From the NCBI GenBank assembly GCA_002077065.1, contig NAJO01000030.1:528989-592988 (forward strand): a stretch of DNA of 64,000 nucleotides, read 5' to 3'. Each line of letters opens with the position of its first letter. Positions within the stretch are counted from its first letter, which is position 1. The notes under the pieces are model-generated. The model did not search any database and was not told where the DNA came from. It saw only the letters and a program-made list of their open reading frames with translations. The position numbers and the translations under genes are program-made. This document shows positions 23,287-34,700 of this stretch, piece by piece. The stretch comes from Cryoendolithus antarcticus (lineage: Eukaryota; Ascomycota; Dothideomycetes; Cladosporiales; Cladosporiaceae).

Positions 23287-24870
23287 CTAAGCGAACAACA
23301 TCTTCCTCGGATCCTCAATCATCTCCTTGATCTTCACCAAGAACGTCACCGCCTCCCGACCATCCAACAACCGATGATCATACGTAAGCGCCAAGTACAT
23401 CATTGGCCTGATGACAATCTCTCCCTTCACAACAACAGGCTTGTCCTTGATCGCATGTAAGCCGAGGACGGCGGTTTGAGGCAGGTTGATGATCGGGGTG
23501 CCCATTAGCGAGCCGAAGACGCCGCCGTTGGAAATGGTGAAGGTGCCGCCGGCCATGTCTTCGATGGTGAGTTTGGAGTCACGGGCCTGGAGGTGGACGT
23601 GTTAGTAGGTGTACGCTGGGCATAGCAGCGGATCTGAGCAGGTGTTACCTTCTTGCCCAAGTTCGCGATTTCGCGCTCAATGCCGACCATATCCAGTTGT
23701 TCTGCGTTGCGGACGATGGGAGTGACGAGCCCCTTCTCCGTCGCCACCGCAATGGAGATATCAACATAATCCCTGTACACAATCGTGTCCCCGCTCCCTT
23801 CTCCCTCAATACTAGCGTTAACAGCCGGAATCTCCTTCATTGCTAGAATGGCAGCTTTGCTGAAGGCGCTCATGAAGCCCAGCTTCACGCCAGTCTTCTT
23901 GAGTATCTCGTCTTTGTAAAGGGAGCGCATGTTCATGAGCGCGGACATGTCGACTTCGTTGAAAGTTGTTAGCGACGCGGCGGTATTCTGGGATTGCTTT
24001 AGGCGTTCGGCAATGCGAAGGCGCATGCGGTTCATTTTCACGCGGCGTTCTTCGCGGGCTCCTGGGGCGGCGGGTTTGGGTGGTTCGGAGGTGGAAGGTT
24101 TTGACGAGGGTGCTGGTTTGGGAGCAGGTTTCGAGGCTTCTGGCGAAGGCTTGGGCGCAGGTTTCGAGGGCTCAGGAGTGGATTCCTGTTTGGGCGGAGG
24201 GCTGGACTTTGCCTGCTCAGTCTGACCTTGCGGTTGGGACGACGTTTCTTGCGCGCTGGAGGCAGGCGAGTCGGGCTCGCTCTTCGCTTTCTGAGCACCG
24301 CCCTCGGGTGCTGGGCCGCCGGTCTCGAGCTTGACGAGGTCTTGGCCGACTGTCACCGTGTCCTCCTCGTTCGCGAGGAACTCCTTGATCGTGCCTGCGG
24401 CTGGAGCGTTGACAGCGACATCGATCTTGTCGGTCTCGATCGTGGCAATCTCCTCATCTAGCTCTACGTAGTCGCCGACCTGTTTCGAGAATTGCTTGAG
24501 CGTGCCCTCGGAGATGGACTCTGCCATTTCTGGCACTTTGACAATCTGCTCGTCTGAGAAAACAGTCAGCTTCCAAGCTGGCGGTCTGATCATGAATGCC
24601 AGTCCTACCACTGAAGCGGCGTGTCAGGCTGAAGTGTCGTGTCTGGTATGCGGGCGAGCTTTGTCTGTTTCCACTTTAGTCCCGTAGCTCGGATATACCT
24701 CATCTCTCCCAGACTCACTGCGATTCTAGGGCGGTATACGAAGACCTCCATGTTCTCGACGCGTAGGCGACTCCTCTGGTACTGCTGAGTGGTATCGACG
24801 TCCTAGCCAGCGGTGATGAGCGGAGGAGAGGTTGCTGGGTAGCCAGACGGCGGAGGCATTGCGAGCGCAT
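23287..24870 (-). CDS. kgd2: Dihydrolipoamide succinyltransferase (2-oxoglutarate dehydrogenase E2)
   Basis: Mitochondrial TCA-cycle enzyme that transfers the succinyl group from lipoate to CoA. Exons 24870-24719, 24664-24609, 24553-23649 and 23586-23287 give 470 residues. Introns of 54, 55 and 62 nt are all GT-AG with CTAAA/CTGACT/CTAAC branch motifs. The start is placed at 24870 because this frame gives a basic, Ser-rich presequence ending near [12 protein letters not shown], just before the lipoyl domain ([13 protein letters not shown]; lipoyl lysine about 112 in IETDKID). A long Pro/Lys/Ser linker with KPAPKP repeats replaces any E3-binding domain, as in other eukaryotic E2o proteins. The catalytic domain ends with [12 protein letters not shown], carrying the His and Asp of the active site. 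It starts head-to-head with the MICOS gene, 257 bp apart. Confidence 0.95.
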
Positions 24871-25127
24871 CACGGGTCAAGAGGTGGCGCACAGCCGGGC
24901 GTAGGACCTCTCAGCTCCGGCGAGGTTCAAGATGGCGCCGAGGAGGCTTTGAAAGGAGGTAAATGGCAAGGATGCGAGTTCAATGGTGTTGTTTGGCAGT
25001 CCAGTGCTCCTGCCCTGGCAAGCTTGCAGGTGAGCTCCTCCGAGTCGGCCCGAAGAAGCCGAGAGCTGCAATGCGCCTGCATTGGAACTTCACGCGGCAT
25101 GGGGCTCGTCAACGTAAGGATATTGCA
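24871..25127. promoter_or_regulatory. Shared divergent promoter of kgd2 and the MICOS gene
   Basis: 257 bp separate the two start codons, so the transcripts must begin within this interval or overlap. Both products are mitochondrial, which makes co-regulation reasonable. I see no clear HAP (CCAAT) box. Confidence 0.5.
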
Positions 25128-25999
25128 ATGGCAGCACCTTTACTGCGCCAGGTAAGTGCCATTGATCGCGTGAATCTTCACTGCTGACATTCTTGCGCAG
25201 CGCCTCGTGCCGCTCGTCGGCCTCACAGCAGGCATGGCCCTGATCCCCCGCCGTACAGCCTACGCAGAGGAACCTCCTACAGACTCCCTAGCAGCTCTCG
25301 TACGCCTGTCCCACCCTTTCGTGTCCTCGGCATCTGACAAAGCACTAGCGACGCCGGCGACCCATCTACGACACCCCCTCCTCCGCTTCCATCCGCGAAA
25401 TCGCCGCGACAACCCCAGCTCCAGCCTCAGGCCTCACCTCGACCCCTCAAAAGGAAGCCGCTGCAGCCTCACCAACCCGCGGTCCGTCCCCCACAGACCG
25501 TCTCGCAGCCCAGATAGCCCGATCCCGCCTCTTCCTGCACCGCTATGCAGCTTCAGCCGAGCAATCAGTCAACAATGGCCTCACGCGCGTGCTGTCTGCA
25601 GAAGACAGTCTAGCCACAACGGTCCGCTCCCTCGCGCCACCCAAGGAGTCTAATGAGAAGCTGTTGCCGGGTGGAATATACGTGCTTGTAGCTGCTATGG
25701 CTGGGTCAATCGTGTCGCGGAATCGGAATATCGCGCTCCGATTCATTACGCCTATCATTACTGGTGTGGTGACTGCAAATTACGTGACCCCGCGCACGTC
25801 CGAGAATGTGGGAAATTTGATCTGGAAGTACGAGAGCAGATTCCCAGTTGTGAGGGACCAGCATTTGAGGATCAGGGATGGCGTCACGCACTTTTGGGAG
25901 ACGGGCAAGGCGCATAGTCAGATGGGGCTGGCCATGGCCGAGGACAAAGTGGAAGGTGTCGTGGAAAGTGTGCAAGCATGGGTGAAGCAGGGTCGGTGA
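25128..25999 (+). CDS. MICOS subunit of the Mic26/Mic27 (apolipoprotein O) family
   Basis: Exons 25128-25151, 25201-25299 and 25349-25999 give 257 residues. Both introns are 49 nt, GT-AG. The first exon codes only eight residues (MAAPLLRQ). The second intron is required to move from the frame of AYAEEPPTDSLAAL into RRRRPIYDTPS. The protein then has a Pro/Ala-rich linker, an amphipathic helix (TDRLAAQIARSRLFLHRYAA) and a glycine-containing membrane segment (LLPGGIYVLVAAMAGSIVSR), then a second hydrophobic stretch and an acidic tail. This layout is that of apoO-like inner-membrane proteins that shape cristae junctions and bind cardiolipin. Whether it is the Mic26 or Mic27 orthologue cannot be settled here. 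Confidence 0.85.
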
Positions 26000-26611
26000 G
26001 GTGACATGGTGCGGGACGCGGTCTCGCTGCAAAGCTAGGAGACAGTTGTACAGTATAAGACAGCATAGCCACAGAAAGCTGTTATTGCTCGACCGCGCCT
26101 CCGTGCGCGCCTACAATGAGCCAACGCTGAAACGCTGATTCTTGAGCCTCAAAACCGGATTGCGACATCGAAGTTGCCGATCCTTCGCCCGGCGAATCAT
26201 GCACGTCTGGTCCTCTGGGACTGCGACAATGCTCGCCCGAGACAAAGCCGCCTTCGAGCCCAGCGACCTTCATTGTTCGACAGGCGACATCACACTTATA
26301 GACGACTCTCCCATTCTGCCATAGGCTGCTCAAACATTGCCTTATGGTCACGCACCTGGTCTTCTTTGTCCATTGACTACCCTTTGTCATCAACACCTCG
26401 TCCTGAGAGCCGAGCGGGACTTGGTCACTGCGGCTGTACAGTATCTCCATTCCAATTCACTATACAAAAATTATCGACATTCTCGGCGCTGCGCGCTATA
26501 CTTCTCTTCTACTAATCGAAAGCGCCGTGCGCACATCTCCTCGCACATTCTTACAATTCAGCAGCGGATCTATCCGGGGTCAGACCAAGTGCTCCTGTCA
26601 AAACCGCTAAT
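26000..26611. other. Intergenic, 612 bp, nothing recognised
   Basis: Tail of the MICOS gene and upstream region of the SUR7-like gene. A 122-codon minus ORF (26082-26450) has no recognisable domain. The final 150 bp are A/C-rich, as expected for a leader. Confidence 0.5.
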
Positions 26612-27982
26612 ATGCCCTTTCCCATCCTCGCCGCCCTCTCGCTCAGCAAGACAGCCCTCAACATCGTCAATGCGCGACGAAGTGGCAACGACCAACTTCC
26701 CACAAAGGCCCAGAAGCCCATGACCGCTACAGGCAAAGTCCGCCTTTTCCTTGCGCTCCCCTTCATCCTCACAGCCATTGCTCTCCTCCTCTCTTTCCTC
26801 CTAGTCTTCGCTGGCAGCAAACCAGGCATGATGGAAGACTACAGCGTCTTCACCCTCAACACCTCGCGGATCGGCGAGAACATCCTCGAGAAAGTAAATG
26901 ATAAGATCGAGGGCTTCAATCTTTCGTCGATCCACGATAAGAGGAGCGAGCCGGTGAGCGTGCTGGCTGTGCCGACACTGGCTCTCGAGCCTTTGGCAGT
27001 CCAGACGCTAGCGCCGGCCGCCGAGGCGACGACTCCACAAATCACATCTGTCCCGACCGCGGCGCTGAGAGAACGGGACGTCGCTTCCGCGCTGGACTCC
27101 TTGACCTCGAAAGCTGGTAGTGCGGCAAGCGCCGCAACCGGCGCGCTGTCATCGAAAGCCGCCTCCCTCGAAGCCGCAGCTTCTAGCAAAGCCGCTTCCA
27201 TCGAGTCCGCCGCTAGCTCAAAAGTCTCTTACGCCGAAGCAAAAGCTTCTAGCGCCGTCAACAGCGCCCTCGCATCCGCCGAAACCTTCATCGTCAAAGC
27301 CGTCAATAAAGCCTACCATTCTGCGATCGAGGGCTTGGAGTTGGAGGCCTGGTACGCGATCTACATCTCCTCGACCTGCCACGGGGACTATGCGTTCAAG
27401 AACGGCACGAACGTTACTGTTGGCGCTGCTTACGGTGACGAGCCTGTGCATCGCGTCACGAACAGCTGCTCCGGTCACTCGGCGATCAATCCCCTTCAGC
27501 TGGTGAGAGTGCTGTACTGGATCGCGGTTGTGCTGACGGGTGTCGCGTTTGGGTGTAGTGTTGTGGGCATGTTGAAACCGACGAGCAGGAAGGTGGCGCT
27601 GATCAACATCATCGCGCTCGGTACTGCATTCCTCTTCCTCGGCCTCGCATCCTCAATCACGCACGGCGTGGCCGTCGGCGCACGGCACCTCATCAACGGG
27701 ATCTTCGCCTCTATTGCAGTAAGTGGGGAGGTGGGCAATTTCGTGCAGTTGAGCTGGGCAACGACTTGCCTGATCTTAGTATCTACCGGCTTTTGGATCT
27801 TGGCGTTTGTGTTTGCTGGACGGGTCGCTGAGAGCGAGCGAGTACGGGACAGCGCGAGGGTACCTTGGGGAAGAAAGCGGCCGGATCGTACGTCGGGTAT
27901 TGCGTTGCAGGAGGTTAGAGGGCCGGTGATAAGTGCGCCGATGAGTGTGTATGATGAGAGGGGACGGAGGGAGTGGATATAG
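26612..27982 (+). CDS. SUR7/PalI-family four-pass membrane protein
   Basis: Intronless, 456 residues. A first membrane helix lies at about 47-68 (FLALPFILTAIALLLSFLLV). A long extracytoplasmic region follows, including an Ala/Ser-rich, coiled, repetitive stretch (SKAASLEAAASSKAASIESA) and an N-glycosylation sequon (KNGTNVT). Conserved cysteines sit in STCHGDY and NSCSGHS. Three more helices follow (about 300-320, 332-355, 385-410), then a basic cytosolic tail. The topology and the cysteine-bearing loop fit the fungal SUR7/PalI group, which includes eisosome-associated proteins and pH-sensing PalI/Rim9. The Ala-rich insert is unusually long. Precise role unknown. Confidence 0.75.
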   Translation: MPFPILAALSLSKTALNIVNARRSGNDQLPTKAQKPMTATGKVRLFLALPFILTAIALLLSFLLVFAGSKPGMMEDYSVFTLNTSRIGENILEKVNDKIEGFNLSSIHDKRSEPVSVLAVPTLALEPLAVQTLAPAAEATTPQITSVPTAALRERDVASALDSLTSKAGSAASAATGALSSKAASLEAAASSKAASIESAASSKVSYAEAKASSAVNSALASAETFIVKAVNKAYHSAIEGLELEAWYAIYISSTCHGDYAFKNGTNVTVGAAYGDEPVHRVTNSCSGHSAINPLQLVRVLYWIAVVLTGVAFGCSVVGMLKPTSRKVALINIIALGTAFLFLGLASSITHGVAVGARHLINGIFASIAVSGEVGNFVQLSWATTCLILVSTGFWILAFVFAGRVAESERVRDSARVPWGRKRPDRTSGIALQEVRGPVISAPMSVYDERGRREWI

Positions 27983-28339
27983 GTGGAGGAATTTGACGCA
28001 CTCATCACTGATTATGGTAGTACGTACACGTTGTCTGTTATTAAGTCTAATGCCTTGGCTGTTTGATCCTGGCGCGCTGTAGTCTCACTGCGATGCTTCT
28101 ATCCTGTGGCCGGATGAATTGCGACACGTTACAACAGAAGCTGCCTCAAGGCATCACATACTTCGCAGAAGCATTGTCGGAAACGCCCAATGTGGTAGCT
28201 CCGCCAATCACATTCGTCTTACCGTCAGTCTACTAGGTCTCCATAGTGTCGCGCGGAACATGAGCAATGGTTCTGGTAGTGTTATAGTATCAACTTCTTA
28301 CGTCTCACCTCTGCGCATTAGTGTGTTGGGTGAGTTTCG
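27983..28339. other. Intergenic, 357 bp, nothing recognised
   Basis: Between the SUR7-like and F-box genes, in the same orientation. An open frame on the plus strand from 28119 overlaps the F-box gene in another frame and looks like chance. Confidence 0.5.
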
Positions 28340-29472
28340 ATGGCTTCATTCCAAATCCGAAACGATTCGTGCCTCGACCAGCCCCTATGGAGTCCACATG
28401 CAGACGGTGCAACTGGCCTACTGTCACTTCCCATCGAGCTACTGTCCACCATCTTTCACCACCTCTCTTACATCGATCTTGCTAATGCTCGGCTCTGGAG
28501 TCGTCACTCACACAGTCTTCTCTCGTCAGGCGAGATCCCTTGGAGGTGCCACACCCTCCACGTCGCGCCCTTCCAGCTAACGATCAGCCCCCCACAAAGT
28601 CCAGTGACTTTCGCCTATATCCTGAATCAGCGGAGGCGGAGGGCAGGCGTCGATCAATGCGTAACGGCGATCGTCAAGTATCTAATGAAGGAGATTCTGC
28701 CGCATACAGCGAGTTGGAGTGATGAATACGTATGTGCCTCACAGTCGACAGAACTACCCCTCGACTTGTCCATGAGCACAGCGCACTGCTGAAAATTCTA
28801 CAGACCTGGAAAGCTAGCCTCCCAGACATCTGCGAAGGTCTCGCTCTCTCCTTGTCCGTCCTAAGCGACTACTGGTCCCGCTGCCTCTCTGCGCTTCGCC
28901 ATCTCCCCACGGCGCACGCATCGAAATTAGACTTCTCCTCCTTCGAGAGCACCTACCCTGAAGACTACTTCGCGCAAGCCGCAGCAGCCTTACCCTTCAT
29001 TTCCTGGCTCGTGCAGCAGCTACTCCACCGACCGTCTTACGCCGGATTCATAGAGCGCACGCTGCGAGGTTGGCATGGCGACGCACTGGATTTGACGACA
29101 TTTGAGTGGTATCTGCTGCTCACCAACATCTTTGGGCTGACGCAGATATTGCAGGCGAAGACTTATAAGGAGCGGAAGAATGTTGTGGTGAATGGGCTAC
29201 GGCAGCTCGATCCGAAGGCGAGCGTGAGGTGGCGGGAACGATGGCGGGAAGTCGAATTCGAAGTGGATGGAGAGCAGGCGTTGGGCCATAAGGAGATGCA
29301 ATCTCTAGTAGCACTTATCCGGACGCTAGGGAATGTGAAGGCCTTTGCTGTTCCACTCGGAGAGGGCGCGCCATTTGGGGGCTACGGCCACTCGAGAGAG
29401 GCGATGCAGTATCTGAGGGAACTTGCTAGTCGTAGCGACTTGGGACCCCCACGGATGACGTACAGTGAATGA
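28340..29472 (+). CDS. F-box protein
   Basis: Exons 28340-28729 and 28804-29472 (74-nt GT-AG intron) give 352 residues. The F-box is at about 28-65: LLSLPIELLSTIFHHLSYID, then LANARLWSRHSHSLL. It is expected to bind Skp1 and act as a substrate adaptor of an SCF ubiquitin ligase. The rest is mostly helical (FISWLVQQLLHRPSYAGFIE, FEWYLLLTNIFGLTQILQAK) without WD40 or clear leucine-rich repeats, so the target cannot be guessed. The second exon frame is supported by protein-like composition and the absence of a stop over 220 codons. Stop codons of this gene and of cystathionine gamma-synthase are only 44 bp apart, so the convergent 3' UTRs almost certainly overlap. Confidence 0.78.
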
Positions 29473-29516
29473 TACGCGATGGAGCCTGGCGCTCAATGCC
29501 TCACGGATCAGCCCTC

Positions 29517-31446
29517 TCATAGTTCGATAGCTGCAAGCGCAGAGTCGAAGGAGGCTTTTAGAGCATCAGTGTCTTCCAGTCCGATACTAAACCGGATCAG
29601 ACTAGCGTCGCATCCGTACTTGGCTGCCCAGTCTAGCTCATTGAAGTGGGCCAGAATTACAAAGGGCGAGCTGAGCGTGAAGTTGGTTCCAAGACTTGGA
29701 CCCTTCTGCGTGTTGAGATGATCGTAGAAGGCCGCGGCATCATCCAAGTTGTGGAACGTGCAGCTCAGCAACCCACCATACCCTCCGTCAGGCAGCTTGC
29801 ATGCCTCATAGTGCTGACGTGTATCGCTGTGCTTAGGGTAGTTGACTTGCTTGATTTTGGCGTGCGCCCGCAGCGTATCAGCGACCATCTCGGCGTTGTG
29901 ATTCACACGCTGGATGCGACTGATGAAGTCGCGACTGTTGCGCTCCAGATAGACGCTGTCTTCCTCGAACAAGTTGTCCTCGAATTCGACGCTCATGACT
30001 TCTTTGAGCATCTCGTAGTAGCGTGACCGCGGATTGAGAATGAGTGATCCGCCCATTACATTGCTATCTCCGCTGAAGATCTTGGTCAAGCTGCTCACGA
30101 CCACGTCGGCGTACGGGAGGACGTGCACATTAAGGAAGTTGCCGATCGTCTCATCGACGACCACACCGAAGTCGTACTTGTCTGCGAGTCTTCGTATGCG
30201 CTTCAGATCGGGTGTGGTAAGTAGTGGGTTCCCGGGAAACTCGCAGAACAATGCAAGGTACCGCTCGCCAGCCTCGAGACGTCGTTCCAGATCGTCAAGC
30301 TCAGCGGCTGATGACATACCAAAGAACAGAACCCCAGCTCCCCAGTTCTCAAGGATCTTGAGTGTATCGACGTATGGAAATCCATACATGATGCTCTTCA
30401 TCTCGCCACGCGCGAGCCGCATTATCCTGTGCGATGTGAAGATCGCATTCATGCCAGTGGAGAACAGGTATACATCATCGACCGAGAAGCCCGGAACATC
30501 TCGTGATCGGCCGGCGTGTCCAGCAGCGCCGTGGTTCAGAGACTCAGGAATCTCGCTGGCGTTCGTCAGCGATCCTGCAATGCGTCTACGGACTGCTAGC
30601 TTGCATGCGCATGCGAAGCTGACGTCTAGATTCCGACCGAATCGCTCTTCCACAAACAGCACAGAATCCAGCTGCTTGACTTCATTGGTACTGTGGTCGT
30701 CCAAGTTCCCGTTAGTGGGCATGTTGACACTGGCATCGTCAGTCGACATGGGTCTCTGGTACCGTCGCGGGCCCTTGACTTTGCGCGGTGGCGAATGACC
30801 AGGCGAATTTCGCTTCGACATCGCATCTTCAGCGAAAGCTTTCGAACAGAACTCGGCACGCCGGCTCGAGATGCCATCGCCACTGTGCTGCCAGTACACT
30901 TTCGCGCTTGGCCAGAGCTCGTTCGGGTAGATGACGGCACTAATTCGAGGCTGTACCTTGCCTGTACCTTCTACTGATGTCAATCCTGCTGTGGGGCCGA
31001 AGTCGATGATGCGAATCAGTGACTGATCTGCCGTCTGATTCTTGTCAACAATGAAGTCGACACATCGTACTGCTGCTTTGTGCGTGGGGAACAGCATAGC
31101 CTTCTCGCTGTTGGTCGAGCCATGCAGTGCCACGATCGTTGATGCCAGATCCTGAATCAATGGATGAATGAAGAACCTACCAAGACGTCAGTCACCGAAC
31201 GTCACGATGCAGCATTGGGAGCCTTACCTAGGGTAGCCGCATTTCATCTTGTCGGTGACCCATCTCTCGCCCTTCTCGTAGCCCACGTTCGACTCCCATG
31301 TCGGTAGCGAGACACTGACGGCCTGCACAGAGGGTCAGTAGTCGATCCGTCAATTTTCCAGTTGGAAGCGTTTCACTCACATGCGAGGTATCGGGGGGAA
31401 TGGTATTGCCGACCGTGTCGTTGAATGCGAGAAGTGCTCCAGGCAT
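29517..31446 (-). CDS. str2: Cystathionine gamma-synthase
   Basis: PLP enzyme that joins cysteine with an activated homoserine to make cystathionine (transsulfuration toward methionine). Exons 31446-31381, 31322-31228 and 31176-29517 give 606 residues; introns are 58 and 51 nt. The N-terminus reads [20 protein letters not shown], followed by [20 protein letters not shown] and [19 protein letters not shown], characteristic of fungal Str2/met-7 proteins, which carry an N-terminal extension of about 200 residues before the Cys/Met-metabolism PLP domain. The Schiff-base lysine is about residue 419 in [23 protein letters not shown] marks the start of the catalytic domain. The 275-bp divergent region shared with utp22 contains one CACGTG at 31608-31613, the Cbf1-type element found upstream of yeast MET genes. 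Confidence 0.93.
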
Positions 31447-31721
31447 CTTGAAATTCCTGTCCAGACGGTCGAATCGATATTTCTTAAACCTATAGGATTC
31501 GTGTGCATGTACCGTGACCCATCTCGAACGAGACACCAACTTTATCATCGAGATGCCGAAGCCGGAGCGTAATTAACATTTCGTCAGCTCGGCCCGTACC
31601 TTATCGCCACGTGGGCGTCCCTGACGCAAGTAAAACTGGGGCCCGCTTCTGAAGCTCGGTGCAAACGTTCAGAAATTTGTAGATGAGCCACCAGCACGAG
31701 CTCTGCGATTGTATATCAACC
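31447..31721. promoter_or_regulatory. Divergent promoter of str2 and utp22 with a CACGTG box
   Basis: 275 bp between starts. CACGTG at 31608-31613 is flanked as GCCACGTGGGC. In yeast this motif upstream of sulfur-amino-acid genes binds Cbf1 with Met4; here the link is inferred only. Confidence 0.45.
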
Positions 31722-34700
31722 ATGGCGCCCAGCAACGCAAAGAGACGGAAGCTCGAGCATGTTTCATCTGAAGACGACGATGATGACTCGTTCGCTGGCT
31801 TCTCGGGGTCGGAGGAGGATAGCAGCGAGACTGCGCAGACGAGCGTGACCGCCGAGTCTGTTGGACAAAATCTTGCCCAAGGACTTGGACTGGACGATGG
31901 CGGGATTGATGAAGAACCCGCTGAAAACTTTGGATATAGTGTGCACCACGAGCAAGCCATATTTTGCGCGTCGAGAGAAAAGCAGGCTCTCGCAAATGGA
32001 GCTGCAATGACCGCACAGCCAAAGCAAATACCAGTGGCGAACAAGATCAGCTGTGCGAGATCTTACGAGTCTGAGAAGTCTAAGAGTGGACTCTTCAAGC
32101 TTCAAGTGGACGACATGCTAGAACGAGTGCGACCTCGTCAAGGGAAGCGGGAGGCCGCCGCTGAAGCCGCTCTGCACAGGTTGAAGCAAACAATCGAGCA
32201 GATCGCACCCAGACCTGCGCAGAGTGTTGCAGATGCCGAGCGAGTCCTGCTCAAGGAGAAGATTGTGATACCGTTTCCGGATCCACGTCCATCGAAGGAT
32301 GTGCTCTACAAGCTCGAATATGCAAAGCCAGCCAACATCACCGTGGTCGGTAGTCACGTCCTCAAGGTCGCGTCTGCGGTGAGACCTTTATTGCAGATCG
32401 ACATGGTAGTACAGATGCCATCCCAGCTATTGCAGTCCAAGGACTATCTCAACTATAGATTTTTCTATAAGCGTGCGTACTACCTTGCCTGTGTGGCTGC
32501 AGCGCTTAGTGGTGCGCATGGGGAAGAGTACAGCGTCTCGTACAGTAGCATGCACGACGATGCACTCCTTCCCGTGATTCAAGTGCGGCCTTCCATCAGC
32601 CCATCTGGCGTCGCAGATAAGCCGGCGAAAGCCAATGCCTGGCAGATCGATATCGCCCTGTCAACGGCGGACGATGTCTTCTCCGCAGAGAAGCTGGGTA
32701 TGAGCAAGAACTGTGTACGAAACAATGACGAACAAACCAAGGCCCAAGACAGCGCGACACCGCTTTATAACTCTTCGCTGCGGACTTGCATGCTGATGAA
32801 GCCATATCTCGTACTGCAACACAAAGCCGCATCGAGCTGTGCGGCGTACCGCGATGCGTGTCTGATGGGCGGACTATGGCTGGACAGCAGACGTCTCGGA
32901 TCGAGTATATCGCGAGGTGGTTTCGGCAACTTCGAATGGGGCATTGTAGTAGCCCTGCTTCTGCGAGGAGGTGGACCAAATGGCAAGGCTTTACTAGGTC
33001 CAGGCTACAGCAGCTACCAGCTGTTCAAGGCCACGCTGCAGCTGTTGGCATTGCAAGACCTGCGGAAGAAGCCACTGGTCGTTGGTGAGGCAAAGTTGAC
33101 ATTAGAGTCGAGTGGCTCGCCGGTCATCTGGGATGCTGAGCGCTCTCACAATATACTGTACAAAATGGCTGATTGGTCATACCAAGCTCTGCAGTCTACT
33201 GCCAAACGCACTCTTGAGGCACTTGGGGACCAGCGCTTCGACGCGTTCGATTCGACCTTTACGACATCAGTCTCTAGCAGACTGCTAGATTACGATTGCT
33301 TGATCGAGCTTGATCACGCGACACTTGCAAAGTCAGCCACTGCCGATCGCGAGACCAGCTCCCCTCTCTTGAATGACCTGTACGCAATGCTCCGACGCGG
33401 ACTCGGTGATCGAGTTGAGGAAGCAGACCTGCACGTACCGCCAACTCCAGATTGGAGCATAGGCGTAGCACGCCCGATGCAGTCGACTGGTGCTGTAACT
33501 GTCGGACTGCGAGTGAACCAAGAACACGCTCATCGATTAGTCGATCATGGACCGAGCGCAGACAACAAAACTGAAGCTGCCGCGTTTCGAGCATTCTGGG
33601 GCGATAAAGCCGAGCTGCGACGTTTCAAGGACGGCAGCATACTCGAGAGCTTGGTCTGGGCCACTGAAGAGGCTGGGCAATCAGTGATCGAACAGATCTG
33701 CCGTCATCTGCTGCAAAAGCACTTCGGCGCTAAAGTAGAGGGCAGTGTGCGCTTTTTTGACGACGATTGCTCGCGGCTGATGCGGAAAGCCAATGGCAAT
33801 GCTAACTTCCAGCCGCTGATGGAGGCGTACAAACAGCTCGAGACTGATATTAGAGGGCTGGATGCGCTGCCATTGTCTATCCGACAGATCATGTCCGCTG
33901 ATGCGCAGCTAAGATTTTCTTCGATTGAAGCACCATCCAGCACACATGGCATCAAGCAATCGATACCGGCGGCTGTGAACTTACAATTCGAAGGCTCAAG
34001 TCGATGGCCAGATGACTTGGTGGCAGTTCAGAGGACGAAGCTTGCATTCCTGCTGAAGCTTAGTGAGCTGATGAACGACAACGTGGAAGAGGTAAAGTCC
34101 CGCATGGGACTGGAGAACCATGGTGAAGACGTCCTGAATCAAGGCTTCCTCGACGTTACATACAACAATGGAGCAGCGTTCAGACTGCGCATCCATCACG
34201 AACGAGAACAAGGTATGCTAGAGCGACAGATGAAGCTGAAAGACCTTGACCCGAAGACCAAGCAAATATCCGCAATAGCATTGGCTAGCTACAAACGCGA
34301 CTTCGTCAAAGGACCCGCACATACGCAGGCGATCGCGCAGCTCGCCACTCGCTTCCCTGTCTTCAGCGGCACTGTCAGATTGATCAAGAAGTGGTTCGCT
34401 TCGCACTTGCTTTCCAATCACATCCCCGACGATATCATCGAGCTGTTCGTGGCTCGAAGCTTCATACAGCCATACCCATGGTCAGTCCCCTCGAGTATGC
34501 AGACCGGCTTTCTGCGAACACTTGCATGGCTAGCGAAGTGGGACTGGCGCGAGGAGCCACTCGTGGTCGATATGAGCGGTAGCGGCGAGCTGAAGGACGT
34601 AGACTACCAAGCGATCCGGACTCGCTTCGAGGCGTGGCGAAAGCTTGATCCGGCGCTCAATCGACTTGTGCTGTTTGCGGCCAGCCATGTCGATCATGAT

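Noticed and set aside
26082..26450. 122-codon minus ORF between the MICOS and SUR7-like genes
   Set aside because: No domain, no signal peptide, no splice partners; overlaps a plus-strand leader.
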